DNA of 64,000 nt. Source: Roseibium sp. Its GTDB lineage: Bacteria > Pseudomonadota > Alphaproteobacteria > Rhizobiales > Stappiaceae. The DNA is taken from positions 124,001-188,000 of the forward strand of contig JAEPML010000001.1 in the NCBI GenBank assembly GCA_017643925.1. The letters are read 5' to 3'. The position numbers and the translations under genes were made by a program. Under the pieces are notes generated by a model. It was not told the origin of the DNA, did not search any database, and worked only from the letters and a program-made list of their open reading frames with translations. Of this stretch, positions 17,274-26,835 are shown one piece after another (within the stretch, counting starts at the first letter, position 1; each line of letters starts with the position of its first letter).

Positions 17274-19706
17274 ATGACTTTACCGTCTTCTTCCAAGATC
17301 ATCATCATCGGCGGCGGCATTGTTGGCTGTTCGACGGCTTATCACCTGGCGCAGATGGGCAAGGAAGTCCTGCTGCTTGAAAAGGCCGCTCTGACATCGG
17401 GATCGACATGGCACGCCGCGGGACTGGTCGGGCAGCTGCGCTCAAGTGCCAATATCACGCAACTGCTCGGCTATTCGATCTCGCTCTATGACAGGCTGGA
17501 AGAGGAAACGGGGCTTGCGACCGGCTGGAAGATGAATGGCGGCCTGCGTCTCGCCTGCAACGAGGAGCGCTGGACCGAGGTCAAGCGCCAGGCCACGACC
17601 GCACACAGTTTCGGTCTCGACATGCAGCTTCTGTCTGCGAAGGAAGCGCAGGATCTCTGGCCTCTGATGGATATCGGCGACGTGGTCGGGGCGGCCTTCC
17701 TGCCGACAGACGGACAGGCCAGCCCCTCCGACATTACCCAGGCCCTTGCCCGCGGCGCGCGCAGCAACGGCGCGCAACTGGTGGAACAGACGCCGGTAAC
17801 CGAAATTCTGCTTGAGAAGGGCAAACTGGCGGGCGTTCGAACCCCGACGGGAGACCTCGCCTGCGAGAAACTGGTTCTGTGCTGCGGGCAGTGGACACGC
17901 GATCTGGCGGCCAGCATCGGCATCACGGTGCCCCTGGTTTCCGTCGAGCATCAATACATGGTCACGGAAGCATTTGACGTCCCGTCGAACCTGCCGACCC
18001 TGCGAGACCCTGACAGGTTGACCTATTACAAGGAAGAAGTCGGCGGTCTGATCATGGGCGGATACGAGCCCAATCCCATTCCCTGGGCCGTGAACGGGTT
18101 GCCTGAGCCCTTTGACTTCCAGCTGCTGGACAGCGACTTCGACCATTTCGAACAGATCATGGAACTGTCCTTACCGCGCGTTCCGGCGCTCGAGAGGGTT
18201 GGCATTAAACAACTGATCAATGGTCCGGAGAGCTTCACCCCGGATGGAAACTTCATTCTTGGTGAAGCACCGGAAATGGAGAACGTTTTCATTGGCGCCG
18301 GGTTCAACGCTTTCGGGATCGCGTCGGGTGGCGGCGCCGGAATGGCGCTCGCCGAGTGGGTCGCAAAGGGCGAGGCCCCCTTCGACCTGTGGCCGGTGGA
18401 CATTCGCCGGTTCGGTCGGCCGCATTCGGACACGGACTGGGTGCGCACCCGCACGCTGGAGGCCTACGGCAAGCATTACACCATGGCATGGCCTGCGGAA
18501 GAGCATGACAGCGGCAGGCCCTGCCGCCGGTCTCCGCTCTATGATCGCCTGAAGGAAGCCGGTGCGGTCTTTGGAGAAAAACTCGGCTGGGAGCGGCCCA
18601 ACTGGTTCGCGGAGCCTGGTGAAGATGGACATGACATCTACACGTTCCAGAGACCCAACTGGCACGGGCCCGTCGGGCGGGAACACAAGGCAGCGCGTGA
18701 AGCTGCGGCCCTCTTTGACCAGACATCATTTGCGAAATTCATTCTGAAGGGGCCGGATGCAGAAGCGGCACTTAGCTGGGTTGCGGCGAACCGGGTTGAC
18801 CGCCCGGTAGGCGCGATCACCTACACGCAGATGCTGAACGACAGGGGAGGGATCGAATGCGACCTGACCTGTGTCCGCACGGCGCTGGATGAGTATTACA
18901 TTGTCACCGGAACCGGGTTTGCAACCCATGACTTCGACTGGATCCGCCGCAACATTCCCGAAGGGATGAATGCCCAGCTGGTGGATGTGACGTCATCCTT
19001 TTCCGTGCTGTCGCTGTTCGGGCCGAAAGCGCGCGAGGTGCTTCAGAAGGTGACCCGGTCTGACCTGAGCAACGAGGCGTTTCCGTTTGGTCAGGCGCGC
19101 CAAATCGGCATCGCCGGTTGCCCGGTTCGCGCCTTGCGGATCACCTATGTCGGCGAACTCGGCTGGGAGCTTCACCTGCCGACGGAATATGCCCAAACCG
19201 TCTATGATGCCTTGCACGAGGCCGGGAGGCCCCTGGGTCTGAGGAATGCCGGTTACCGGGCGATCGAAACCTTGCGGCTTGAAAAGGGATACCGCGCCTG
19301 GGGATCGGATATCGGGCCGGATCATACACCCGATGAGGCAGGCCTGGGCTGGGCCGTGAAACTGAAGTCTGGGGTCGCCTTCAGGGGGAGGGAGGCAATC
19401 GCGAAGCAACGCGAAACGGGTGTTGCGAAATTGCTGGCGACATTTGTTGCCGATGGTGACGTCATCCTTTCAGGCAGGGAAACCATATACCGCGATGGTG
19501 AGCGCTGCGGCTGGCTGAGTTCCGGCGGCTACGGGCATACGATCGGAAAGAGCATCGGGATTGGCTATGTCCGCAATGAAGGCGGTGTCACGAAGGACTA
19601 CGTGCTCTCCGGAAGCTACGAACTGGAAGTTGCCGCCGAACGCGTGAAGGCCGAGATCACGCTGTCACCGCTCTATGATCCGACGATGGAAAAAATCAAG
19701 GGATGA
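17274..19706 (+). CDS. FAD-dependent dimethylglycine/sarcosine dehydrogenase-like protein with GcvT domain
   Basis: The protein has 810 residues, the length of the DMGDH family. The N-terminal DAO-type FAD domain has IIIGGGIVGCSTAYHLAQMG and then STWHAAGLVG, where the His corresponds to the covalent flavin attachment residue of mammalian DMGDH. The C-terminal half is a GcvT/folate-binding aminomethyltransferase domain (TSFAKFILKGPDAE, LRITYVGELGWELHLP, GYRAIETLRLEKGYRAWG). Such enzymes oxidatively demethylate N-methylglycines and pass the one-carbon unit to tetrahydrofolate. This step lies downstream of glycine betaine, so it may complement the bet/cho locus at 53-60 kb. Whether it uses dimethylglycine, sarcosine or another N-methyl amine is not decided by sequence. 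Confidence 0.88.
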   Translation: MTLPSSSKIIIIGGGIVGCSTAYHLAQMGKEVLLLEKAALTSGSTWHAAGLVGQLRSSANITQLLGYSISLYDRLEEETGLATGWKMNGGLRLACNEERWTEVKRQATTAHSFGLDMQLLSAKEAQDLWPLMDIGDVVGAAFLPTDGQASPSDITQALARGARSNGAQLVEQTPVTEILLEKGKLAGVRTPTGDLACEKLVLCCGQWTRDLAASIGITVPLVSVEHQYMVTEAFDVPSNLPTLRDPDRLTYYKEEVGGLIMGGYEPNPIPWAVNGLPEPFDFQLLDSDFDHFEQIMELSLPRVPALERVGIKQLINGPESFTPDGNFILGEAPEMENVFIGAGFNAFGIASGGGAGMALAEWVAKGEAPFDLWPVDIRRFGRPHSDTDWVRTRTLEAYGKHYTMAWPAEEHDSGRPCRRSPLYDRLKEAGAVFGEKLGWERPNWFAEPGEDGHDIYTFQRPNWHGPVGREHKAAREAAALFDQTSFAKFILKGPDAEAALSWVAANRVDRPVGAITYTQMLNDRGGIECDLTCVRTALDEYYIVTGTGFATHDFDWIRRNIPEGMNAQLVDVTSSFSVLSLFGPKAREVLQKVTRSDLSNEAFPFGQARQIGIAGCPVRALRITYVGELGWELHLPTEYAQTVYDALHEAGRPLGLRNAGYRAIETLRLEKGYRAWGSDIGPDHTPDEAGLGWAVKLKSGVAFRGREAIAKQRETGVAKLLATFVADGDVILSGRETIYRDGERCGWLSSGGYGHTIGKSIGIGYVRNEGGVTKDYVLSGSYELEVAAERVKAEITLSPLYDPTMEKIKG

Positions 19707-19729
19707 CCTGACCTGCGTGTCGCCGGATC

Positions 19730-20764
19730 TCACTGAGGCCTGGCGACCCGTTCTTCTCTGAACGAGATCAGGCGCCTGCTTTCCTCGTCCCACAGGGTAA
19801 GCTTCACGCATCCAAGGCTCTGAAACAAAGTTATGCGGCTGACGTCTTTCAGTTCCGGATAGTCCCTGATCACCTCGGGCAGGCGGTAAAACGGGATCTT
19901 TGCAGCCAGGTGGTGAACGTGGTGAATGCCGATATTGCCGGTGATCCAGCGAAGCGGCAGTGGCAGATCATAATGCGAACTGCCGTGCAGGGCCGCTTGT
20001 TGAAAGCTCCAGTCATCGTCCTTGGACCAGTGCGTATCTTCAAACTGATGCTGAACATAGAACAGCCAGACACCCGCTGTTGCCGCCAAGAGCGTGATCG
20101 GTACCTGCACCAGGAGAAAGGGAACCAGGCCGACCAGCCAGATCATGAGGGCAATGGGCAGCACAATTGCCAGGTTGGTGGTGATGGTTGAAATCCACGG
20201 TTGCGCTCCCGCGCGCATCAGGCCCAATGGCAGGCGGTACTGGCAGACAAACAGCCAGGCCGGGCCAAGGCCGAACATGACAACGGGATGCCGGTAGAGC
20301 CGATAGAGAAAGCGCTGCCATGTCGATAGGGCGCGATATTCTTCCACGGTTTTTGTATCGACATCGCCGATGCCGCGCCGATCCAGATTGCCGGCAGAAG
20401 CGTGATGAACAGCGTGCGTCCGCTTCCAGTAGTCATATGGCGTGAGCGTGAAAACACCGATCAGACGGCCGAGCCAGTTGTTGAGCCAGCGCTCTGTAAA
20501 CAGGGACCCATGCCCGCAATCGTGCTGAAGGATGAAAAGGCGCACGAGGAAGCCCGCGGCCGGGATCGTGAGCAACAAACCCCAATAGAATTCCTGCTGA
20601 ACCGCGAAAACGGCCAGCGCCCAGAGCAATGCAAAGGGCAGGACGGTGACGGCAATCTCGAAAACGCTTCGCATCGGGCGGGGTTGTCGATATTGCGCCA
20701 GAGTTTTGGGCCAGGAGGAGGTGCTTCCGGGTTCAAGTTCGGCAGCTGCAGATTGGATTGTCAC
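19730..20764 (-). CDS. Membrane fatty acid desaturase
   Basis: The protein has 344 residues with four or more hydrophobic segments. All three di-iron His boxes are present: HDCGHGS near residue 90, HAVHH near residue 126, and HHVHH near residue 276. It belongs to the acyl-lipid desaturase group of the inner membrane. The head-on neighbour DMGDH-like gene ends 23 bases away on the other strand. The substrate and double-bond position are unknown. The 250 bases upstream (20765-21014) hold no gene. Confidence 0.88.
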   Translation of the reverse strand: MTIQSAAAELEPGSTSSWPKTLAQYRQPRPMRSVFEIAVTVLPFALLWALAVFAVQQEFYWGLLLTIPAAGFLVRLFILQHDCGHGSLFTERWLNNWLGRLIGVFTLTPYDYWKRTHAVHHASAGNLDRRGIGDVDTKTVEEYRALSTWQRFLYRLYRHPVVMFGLGPAWLFVCQYRLPLGLMRAGAQPWISTITTNLAIVLPIALMIWLVGLVPFLLVQVPITLLAATAGVWLFYVQHQFEDTHWSKDDDWSFQQAALHGSSHYDLPLPLRWITGNIGIHHVHHLAAKIPFYRLPEVIRDYPELKDVSRITLFQSLGCVKLTLWDEESRRLISFREERVARPQ

Positions 20765-21014
20765 GCGTGTTCCAGTCTTGTTCGAGTCTGCTGCCAGGTA
20801 TTAGCGTTCGATCATACGTCCCCGTGCCGTGATCGTGCTCAAGCGGCAAACCGATTCCCGAGTTCCTTGAAACTCTGGCCATTGTTGTGTGAGGGCGCAA
20901 CGAACGTTCTGTTCTTTTGCCCAGAAAGCAAGGGAGACCGGGCATACGCACGGCCTCCGGCTTCATCCGCGCAACCGTTCCGGGAAGTCCCGAATAACAG
21001 TCGCGCTTCAGATG

Positions 21015-21224
21015 TTAGACAGCTTGCAGGTTGTCGGCGGCGGATTTGCCGGAACGGCTGTCCTGAACGACTTCAAAGCTGATTTTCTGGCCTTCGACCA
21101 GCGGCGGAAGACCGGCGCGCTCTACTGCAGAGATGTGAACGAACACATCCTTGGAACCATCTTCCGGCTCGATAAAGCCGTAGCCTTTGGTTGAATTAAA
21201 AAACTTCACTGTTCCAATAGCCAT
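21015..21224 (-). CDS. CspA-family cold-shock protein
   Basis: The protein has 69 residues forming a single cold-shock domain: GTVKFFNSTKGYGFIEPE with RNP1, then KDVFVHISAVERAG with RNP2. It is a single-stranded nucleic-acid chaperone. The ATG is preceded by GAAAGGAAA. A second, diverged copy lies at 61371-61583. The upstream spacer is long, as is usual for genes of this family with regulatory leaders. Confidence 0.95.
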   Translation of the reverse strand: MAIGTVKFFNSTKGYGFIEPEDGSKDVFVHISAVERAGLPPLVEGQKISFEVVQDSRSGKSAADNLQAV

Positions 21225-21608
21225 ATCGATTTCCTTTCAATCGGGCATACGGTTGAACCTGCTGACTGCATGTCTGGCAAGTTTTGAGTGTCGACATTGA
21301 AAAGGAGAATCTTTGCGGATGCAGCAAGCAACGCGGTAGAAAAGTCCGTCAAACAAGATCGATGCATTGGCTTAGAATATGATGGTGGTTAAAACAAGAC
21401 ACCGGAAGAACTATTACGTTTCTAAATTCAATAACTTTTGATTGTGAACGTGACCTTCTCGTCTTCAAGTGTTCGGAAATGACATTTTGGGCCACCGGAC
21501 GCAGTGTTGTGGACGTTCGGATGATCCGGAGGAACGCCGCCCGTATTTCCCGAGACAGGTGGCAAAGTTCGCGATTGATTGTTCTGCGATTGCGTAGAGA
21601 ATGGCGTC
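21225..21608. other. Spacer between divergent csp and AsmA-like genes
   Basis: These 384 bases include an AT-rich core around 21350-21440. The half next to the csp gene likely contains its promoter and leader RNA. I see no supported gene; a 91-residue frame on the minus strand lacks a ribosome site and family features. Confidence 0.4.
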
Positions 21609-24275
21609 ATGGACAGGCTGGCGCAAAACGAACCCTCCAGATTTCGCAATCGTTTAAGGCTGGTTGCGATCTGCCTCGGTGTCGTTGCCCTTCTTGCCGG
21701 CATCTCTGTCTATGCGGTCTCGTCTCTGACCGCATTTCTGCCGCTGCGCCAGGCGCTGGCCGAGGAGGTGCTCACTTCGATCCTGAACAGGCCCGTTGAA
21801 GTCCGTGGCCCCGTGGACCTGACCATCGGCAGGCGACTGGGCGTCAGGATCGAAGACGCCTTTGTCCGCCGGTCCGATGACACAAGCGAGGAACAGGCGC
21901 GCGCGTTCGAACATGTCAGTTTCGATTCCGGCTACGCCCTTCTTGCGGGAGACATCTCGGTTATCAGAAACTACCGGATGCGGGGGGCCGAAATTGTCTA
22001 TGGCGAGCGGCAACCGAGAGCGGATCGCTCGGAGCCAACCCTGTTTCGATTGCCCTCCCAGATCACCAACAGCCCGGTGCTGCGCAATCTGGAACTCTCC
22101 GACGTTGTCTTGCGCTATCGGGATGCAACGGATGGATGGAACGAGACCCTCAGGATCCACGCGCTAGAGCTGACGACGCCGGAAGCTTCCGGCGACACCG
22201 ATATTGTCTTCGAGGCCACCTTGAACGGAACGCCCCTCAGCGTGAAGGGCAAGGTGCAGCGGGTGGACATAGCCGGAAACGGTTATCGCGCACGGTACGA
22301 GCTGGTGCTTGACTTCCCGGGCCTGTCGAGCCGGACTTCGGGCACCATCGACACTTCTTCCAGAATTGCGCAGGTCGAGGGCAAAACGGCGTCCGTCTCC
22401 GAATCGCTTCAGGAATTGTCGTCTTCCTTCGGAATTGTCAGCCAACTCGATGGTCATGCCACGCTCGATTATGCCTACAAGGGGCCTCTGGACCAGCTCG
22501 TAATTGACGGGCTGCAGGCCCTTTTCGCGGTATCCAACGGTGACCAGATCGACGTCAGCGGAGGGATTGAAAACAGCACCGGCAATCCGGTGGTTGATCT
22601 CGATTTCAAGGCGGAGCTTGCTGACCTCGATCCTGACAGGGACAACCTCTTCGCCGTCCAGGTCACGGAATTGTCCGGCAATGTCAGTGGTTCGCTGAAC
22701 GAACTTTCCATCGACCGCGCACAGATCCGGACTACGGCCGCCGTGCTGAATTTCGATGACATCGGTCCGATTTCGGTCGGCCGGATCGTCAGGCATCCGG
22801 ACGACAGGGTGGGCCTCGAAAACATCACCATCCAGGCAGGTCCAGAAGACGACCCACATGTGTTGTTGAACGGTCAGATGGAAGATGCGCTGGGTCTGAA
22901 AGGGATTTCCCTTGACGGGATCTATCGCTTTCCGCTGGACCAGGTGCTTGGGTTCGATGCAGGCGCAAAACCGGAGCTCGGAGTCCTCGAGGGCGAGGTC
23001 AGCATGAACGAAGCGGCCGGCCGGCTGGGCATTGCGGACCTGAGTGGCGAGATTGTCGAAACCACGTTGCTTGACCTGGGATACGATCTGAGCATGCCCG
23101 AACTCAGAACCGTCGACGAGCTCTCGTTCACCACCACGCTCGGCATTCCCGAACCCGCGCGGCTTCTGAACGCACTGGATGTCGCAACCGACAGGGCGTT
23201 TCCCGCCATAGGCTTCGACGGTGCCAGCACCCTGTCCCCGAAAGGTGTTGGCCTCACCGGAAAACTCACCTCAGGAGAGACCGACCTGGAAGCCGACATA
23301 CGGCTGCATCAGGGGGACGAAAAGGGCTCACGCTTCCTGGGCGGGGCGGTCACGTCCGACCGGATGGATTTCGCCGACCTTGCCAGCCTTATCGACTTTG
23401 CTCAGCTCGGGTTCGACGACGATGCCGGGGACTTCGAACTGTCGGAAGATTTCAAGAAAACGCTGGCGGCGCAGATCGACCTCGATGTGAAGGAGATCGT
23501 TACGGGTGCCAATAAGGCGGGCAATCTGTCGGCCACCGCACAATATGCCGATCATCTCCTGCAGCTCTCCAAACTCAGCGTCAATTACATCGGCGGAACG
23601 GTCAGGGGTGACTTTGCACTGAACATGACCAGCGAACCGGGGACGGCGAGCGCCAACGGGCGCATGGAGAAATTTCCGCTGAAACGGCTGATGACCGAGC
23701 TCGGCCTGAGCTCACCGATCTCCAGCACGGTCTATTCCAGCTTCAAGGTGCAGGGCAGTGCGGCCTCCGGGCAGGCCTTTCTGAAGTCACTGTCCGGCAG
23801 CGTGACGACATCGCTTTGGGGCGGTGTCCTGCCGGGTCGCCTGCTTGAGCTGTCCGGTATGAGCGCCTTTACCTGGATGGTAACGGGGAACGACAACAAC
23901 ACGACGAAGCTGGTCTGTGCCGTCCTGCCGCTGAAGTTCAAGAACGGGACGGCCACGACCAGTTCCATGATCGTGGAAACGGCGAACGTCCAGATTGTTG
24001 GAGCCGGGTCACTCAGCTTTCGAACCGGGGCCCTGAACCTGTCCTTCCTGCCCCGGGCCAAGCGCAAACAGCTTGTTGCGATCGTCTCGCCCTTTGAACT
24101 TCATGGCACGATCAACTCGCCCGAGCTTGTGGTGAAGGAGGGTGGTGCGGGCCGGGCAATCGGCGAAGTTGCTTCTCTTCCCCTCAATCTTATCGGCCAC
24201 ATATTCAGGGGATCGGGTCCGGTGGACGAAAAGGCCAAGCCTTGCGTCCTGCCGAAGAACTCGACGCCGAAATAA
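21609..24275 (+). CDS. AsmA-like inner-membrane-anchored protein
   Basis: The protein has 888 residues from the ATG at 21609. A single N-terminal membrane segment (LVAICLGVVALLAGISVYAV) is followed by an immature AsmA-like start (LRQALAEEVLTSILNRPVEVRG), then a very long beta-rich periplasmic region. The C-terminal AsmA_2-type segment contains a repeat-like VNYIGGTVRGDFALNM and ELHGTINSPELVV. AsmA/TamB/YhdP relatives bridge the periplasm and take part in phospholipid transport to the outer membrane. The MltF-like gene begins 27 bases downstream, so they probably form one unit. The family is clear; the specific cargo is not. Confidence 0.8.
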   Translation: MDRLAQNEPSRFRNRLRLVAICLGVVALLAGISVYAVSSLTAFLPLRQALAEEVLTSILNRPVEVRGPVDLTIGRRLGVRIEDAFVRRSDDTSEEQARAFEHVSFDSGYALLAGDISVIRNYRMRGAEIVYGERQPRADRSEPTLFRLPSQITNSPVLRNLELSDVVLRYRDATDGWNETLRIHALELTTPEASGDTDIVFEATLNGTPLSVKGKVQRVDIAGNGYRARYELVLDFPGLSSRTSGTIDTSSRIAQVEGKTASVSESLQELSSSFGIVSQLDGHATLDYAYKGPLDQLVIDGLQALFAVSNGDQIDVSGGIENSTGNPVVDLDFKAELADLDPDRDNLFAVQVTELSGNVSGSLNELSIDRAQIRTTAAVLNFDDIGPISVGRIVRHPDDRVGLENITIQAGPEDDPHVLLNGQMEDALGLKGISLDGIYRFPLDQVLGFDAGAKPELGVLEGEVSMNEAAGRLGIADLSGEIVETTLLDLGYDLSMPELRTVDELSFTTTLGIPEPARLLNALDVATDRAFPAIGFDGASTLSPKGVGLTGKLTSGETDLEADIRLHQGDEKGSRFLGGAVTSDRMDFADLASLIDFAQLGFDDDAGDFELSEDFKKTLAAQIDLDVKEIVTGANKAGNLSATAQYADHLLQLSKLSVNYIGGTVRGDFALNMTSEPGTASANGRMEKFPLKRLMTELGLSSPISSTVYSSFKVQGSAASGQAFLKSLSGSVTTSLWGGVLPGRLLELSGMSAFTWMVTGNDNNTTKLVCAVLPLKFKNGTATTSSMIVETANVQIVGAGSLSFRTGALNLSFLPRAKRKQLVAIVSPFELHGTINSPELVVKEGGAGRAIGEVASLPLNLIGHIFRGSGPVDEKAKPCVLPKNSTPK

Positions 24276-24302
24276 GCGTTGGAAACCGGAAAGGAAGCCG
24301 GC

Positions 24303-25730
24303 ATGTGGAAACGTCTCGTCGCCCCGTTGGCAGCCTTGCTGATCGGAACCGGTCCGGTTCTGGCGCTCGAAACAGCATCGCCAATGGAAAGGGCGGTCAC
24401 GGAACGGTTTGTTGGCGACTACGATGAAATGAAGCGCGACCAGATTGTGCGTGTCCTCATTCCCTATTCCATCACCGATTATTACCTGGAAAAGGGGCAG
24501 GAGAAGGGGCTCGCCGCCGAGTATCTGCGCCTTTTCGAGGAACGTCTCAACAAGGGTATCCGGAAAGAAGCCGACAAGGTGCGCGTGGTTCTGCTGCCGA
24601 CCCGCAGGGACCTTCTGATCAGCGGGCTCGAGGAAGGCATCGGCGACATCGCAGCGGCGGATCTGACCATCACCCCGGACCGCCTGAAACAGGTGGATTT
24701 CACCGATCCGGTGCGCTCCGGTGTGCGCGAAGTCCTGGTGACACGGTCCGACCTGGCAGACGTGACGCAGGAAGCCGATCTTGCGGGCCTCGAGGTTCAT
24801 GTCAGGGCGTCGTCCAGTTACCACGACAGTCTCCTGGCGTTGAATGACCGGCTCGGCAAGGCAGGGCTGGACGAGCTGGGCATCCGGCAGGTTGACGAAA
24901 TTCTGGAAGACGAGGACCTGATAGAGATGGTCGCGGCAGGTCTCGTTCCGGCAACCGTGGTCGATGAATACAAGGCGGATCTCTGGCTGAAGATTTTCAA
25001 GGATCTGAAGATCCACCGGGATGTCGCATTGCGCGACGAGGCCGAGATTGCCTGGGCCTTCCGGAAGGACAGTCCGCTTCTGGCAAAGGAACTCAACGGC
25101 TTCATTGCCGAAACGAAGATCGGCACGAAGCTCGGCAACATACTGGCGAACCGCTACAGCAAGGATGCCACCAAGATCATCAATCCGAAGACGGAAGCCT
25201 ATCAGAAGCGTCTCGATGAACTGATCGCGCTCTTTGAGAAGATCGGTGCAAAATACGAAATCGACCCGATGCTGCTGGCCGCCCAGGCCTTTCAGGAATC
25301 CCGTCTGAACAACAATGCGAAAAGCCGGGTTGGTGCTGTCGGCATCATGCAGGTGCTGCCGTCAACAGCGCGCGACAGGAGCGTCGGTGTCAAGAACTTC
25401 CGCGAACTGGAGGGCAATATCGAGGCGGGTGCGAAGTACAACCGCTTCGTTGCGGACACCTATTTTGACGATCCGGACATTTCCGAGCTCGATCAGATCC
25501 TCTTCGTCCTGGCTTCCTACAATGCCGGGCCGAACCGGGTCGCGCGGGTGCGCAAGAACGCGAAGGATCCCGACACCTGGTTCGGTGAAGTGGAATGGCA
25601 GGTGCTGAAAGCCGCTGGCGCGGAGCCGATCAAGTATGTGAAGAACATCTATATCTATTACGTGGTGTTCTCGCGGCTCTACGAATATGACAAGCAGCGC
25701 AAGGCCACCAGTGTTGAGAAAGCCGATTGA
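24303..25730 (+). CDS. MltF-like lytic transglycosylase with solute-binding domain
   Basis: The protein has 475 residues. The signal peptide is MWKRLVAPLAALLIG ending near VLALE; the start has AAGGAAG five bases upstream. Residues about 40-280 form an SBP_bac_3 domain (DIAAADLTITPDRLKQVDF). A soluble lytic transglycosylase domain follows from about residue 320, with catalytic Glu in AFQESRLNNNA, then GAVGIMQVLP and LASYNAGPNRV. This two-part layout is that of MltF, which cleaves glycan strands to form anhydro-muropeptides. Its stop overlaps the start of the CDF transporter gene (TGATG). Confidence 0.88.
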   Translation: MWKRLVAPLAALLIGTGPVLALETASPMERAVTERFVGDYDEMKRDQIVRVLIPYSITDYYLEKGQEKGLAAEYLRLFEERLNKGIRKEADKVRVVLLPTRRDLLISGLEEGIGDIAAADLTITPDRLKQVDFTDPVRSGVREVLVTRSDLADVTQEADLAGLEVHVRASSSYHDSLLALNDRLGKAGLDELGIRQVDEILEDEDLIEMVAAGLVPATVVDEYKADLWLKIFKDLKIHRDVALRDEAEIAWAFRKDSPLLAKELNGFIAETKIGTKLGNILANRYSKDATKIINPKTEAYQKRLDELIALFEKIGAKYEIDPMLLAAQAFQESRLNNNAKSRVGAVGIMQVLPSTARDRSVGVKNFRELEGNIEAGAKYNRFVADTYFDDPDISELDQILFVLASYNAGPNRVARVRKNAKDPDTWFGEVEWQVLKAAGAEPIKYVKNIYIYYVVFSRLYEYDKQRKATSVEKAD

Positions 25731-26656
25731 TGTCCAAGAACAAGACTGAGCTGCGTGCACTCGCCGTCAACAAGTGGGCCAATCTGGTCATGGCCGTGTC
25801 CGGTGTTGTCGCAGCCCTGATGTCCCGGTCGGATGCCCTGATGGTCGATGGCCTCTACTCGGCCGTCAATTTCGTGTCCGCCATCATCGCGATGCGCATC
25901 TCGGAGCGGATCGGACGGCCACCGGATCGTGGCCGGCCCTGGGGCTACGGCTTCGAGGAGTCCCTTTATGTGACCTTCCGCAGTCTGGTCCTGGTCGGCA
26001 TTCTGATCTTCGCGGCTTTCGCCAGTGGCGGCAAGATTGTCACGTTCCTGACGGGCGGGGAGGTGCCGGAACTCATCTTCGGGCCGATTGTCGTTTATTC
26101 GATCAGCATGGTCGTCATCTGCCTGGGTCTGGCCTTCTACCATCACCGGGCCTTCGTCAAGACGGGCAGAACCAGCAGCATCCTGAAAACCGAGTCCCGC
26201 GCCGCCATGGTCGACGGAGCCATCAGCCTGGGCAGCGGTGTCGCGCTGATCTCGCTGCCGTTCCTGGTCGGAACGGCTCTTGAGCCGATCATTCCCGTGG
26301 GCGACGCTATCATCGTTCTGATCATGGTCGCGGTCATCATCTGGCAACCGCTCGGTCTCTTCCGGGGCGCGCTCGCGGAACTGGCCGGTGTCAGTGCGCC
26401 GGGCAAGACACATATGACGGTCTCCCGAACGGCCAAGGACCTCGCCGGCGAATACGGTTTCCAGTTCCTGAGGGCCGCGGTCCAGAAGGCGGGGCGCAGC
26501 CATTTTGTTGTTGTTTATGTCGATCCGTCTGAACCAGTCAGCGCCAGCCGCATCGACGAATTCTGGCGCGTTCTGAGCGCACGCCTGGAAGACAAGGTCG
26601 GCTCGGCACGTTGTGAAGTGGTGATCACCCAGATCGCCGATCTCGATCCGGACTGA
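25730..26656 (+). CDS. Cation diffusion facilitator (CDF) family transporter
   Basis: The protein has 308 residues with about six hydrophobic segments. The N-terminal DALMVDGLYSAVNFVSA carries the D-xxx-D metal ligands of CDF helix II, followed by a His/Asp-poor loop with RPPDRGRPWGYG. Helix V has MVDGAISLGSGVALI. A cytoplasmic C-terminal domain follows. The family exports divalent metals such as Zn, Fe, Mn or Co by proton antiport; the substrate is not determined here. The ATG overlaps the MltF-like stop by one base, showing translational coupling. Confidence 0.87.
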   Translation: MSKNKTELRALAVNKWANLVMAVSGVVAALMSRSDALMVDGLYSAVNFVSAIIAMRISERIGRPPDRGRPWGYGFEESLYVTFRSLVLVGILIFAAFASGGKIVTFLTGGEVPELIFGPIVVYSISMVVICLGLAFYHHRAFVKTGRTSSILKTESRAAMVDGAISLGSGVALISLPFLVGTALEPIIPVGDAIIVLIMVAVIIWQPLGLFRGALAELAGVSAPGKTHMTVSRTAKDLAGEYGFQFLRAAVQKAGRSHFVVVYVDPSEPVSASRIDEFWRVLSARLEDKVGSARCEVVITQIADLDPD

Positions 26657-26835
26657 CAAACGGTTTCTCAGGTCAAGTCTTTGTCGGGCGAGAACAAATC
26701 GTCTGGAACTTTTAATCTTTCTCCTGCTGACAACCCGGCGTGGCTGTGCAACGCTCATGGCACCTAAGATCCTGTAATCGCGACGTAATATTATAACATA
26801 TACCGATTTCAGATTGCTGTGCCAGGGGAATTGGA

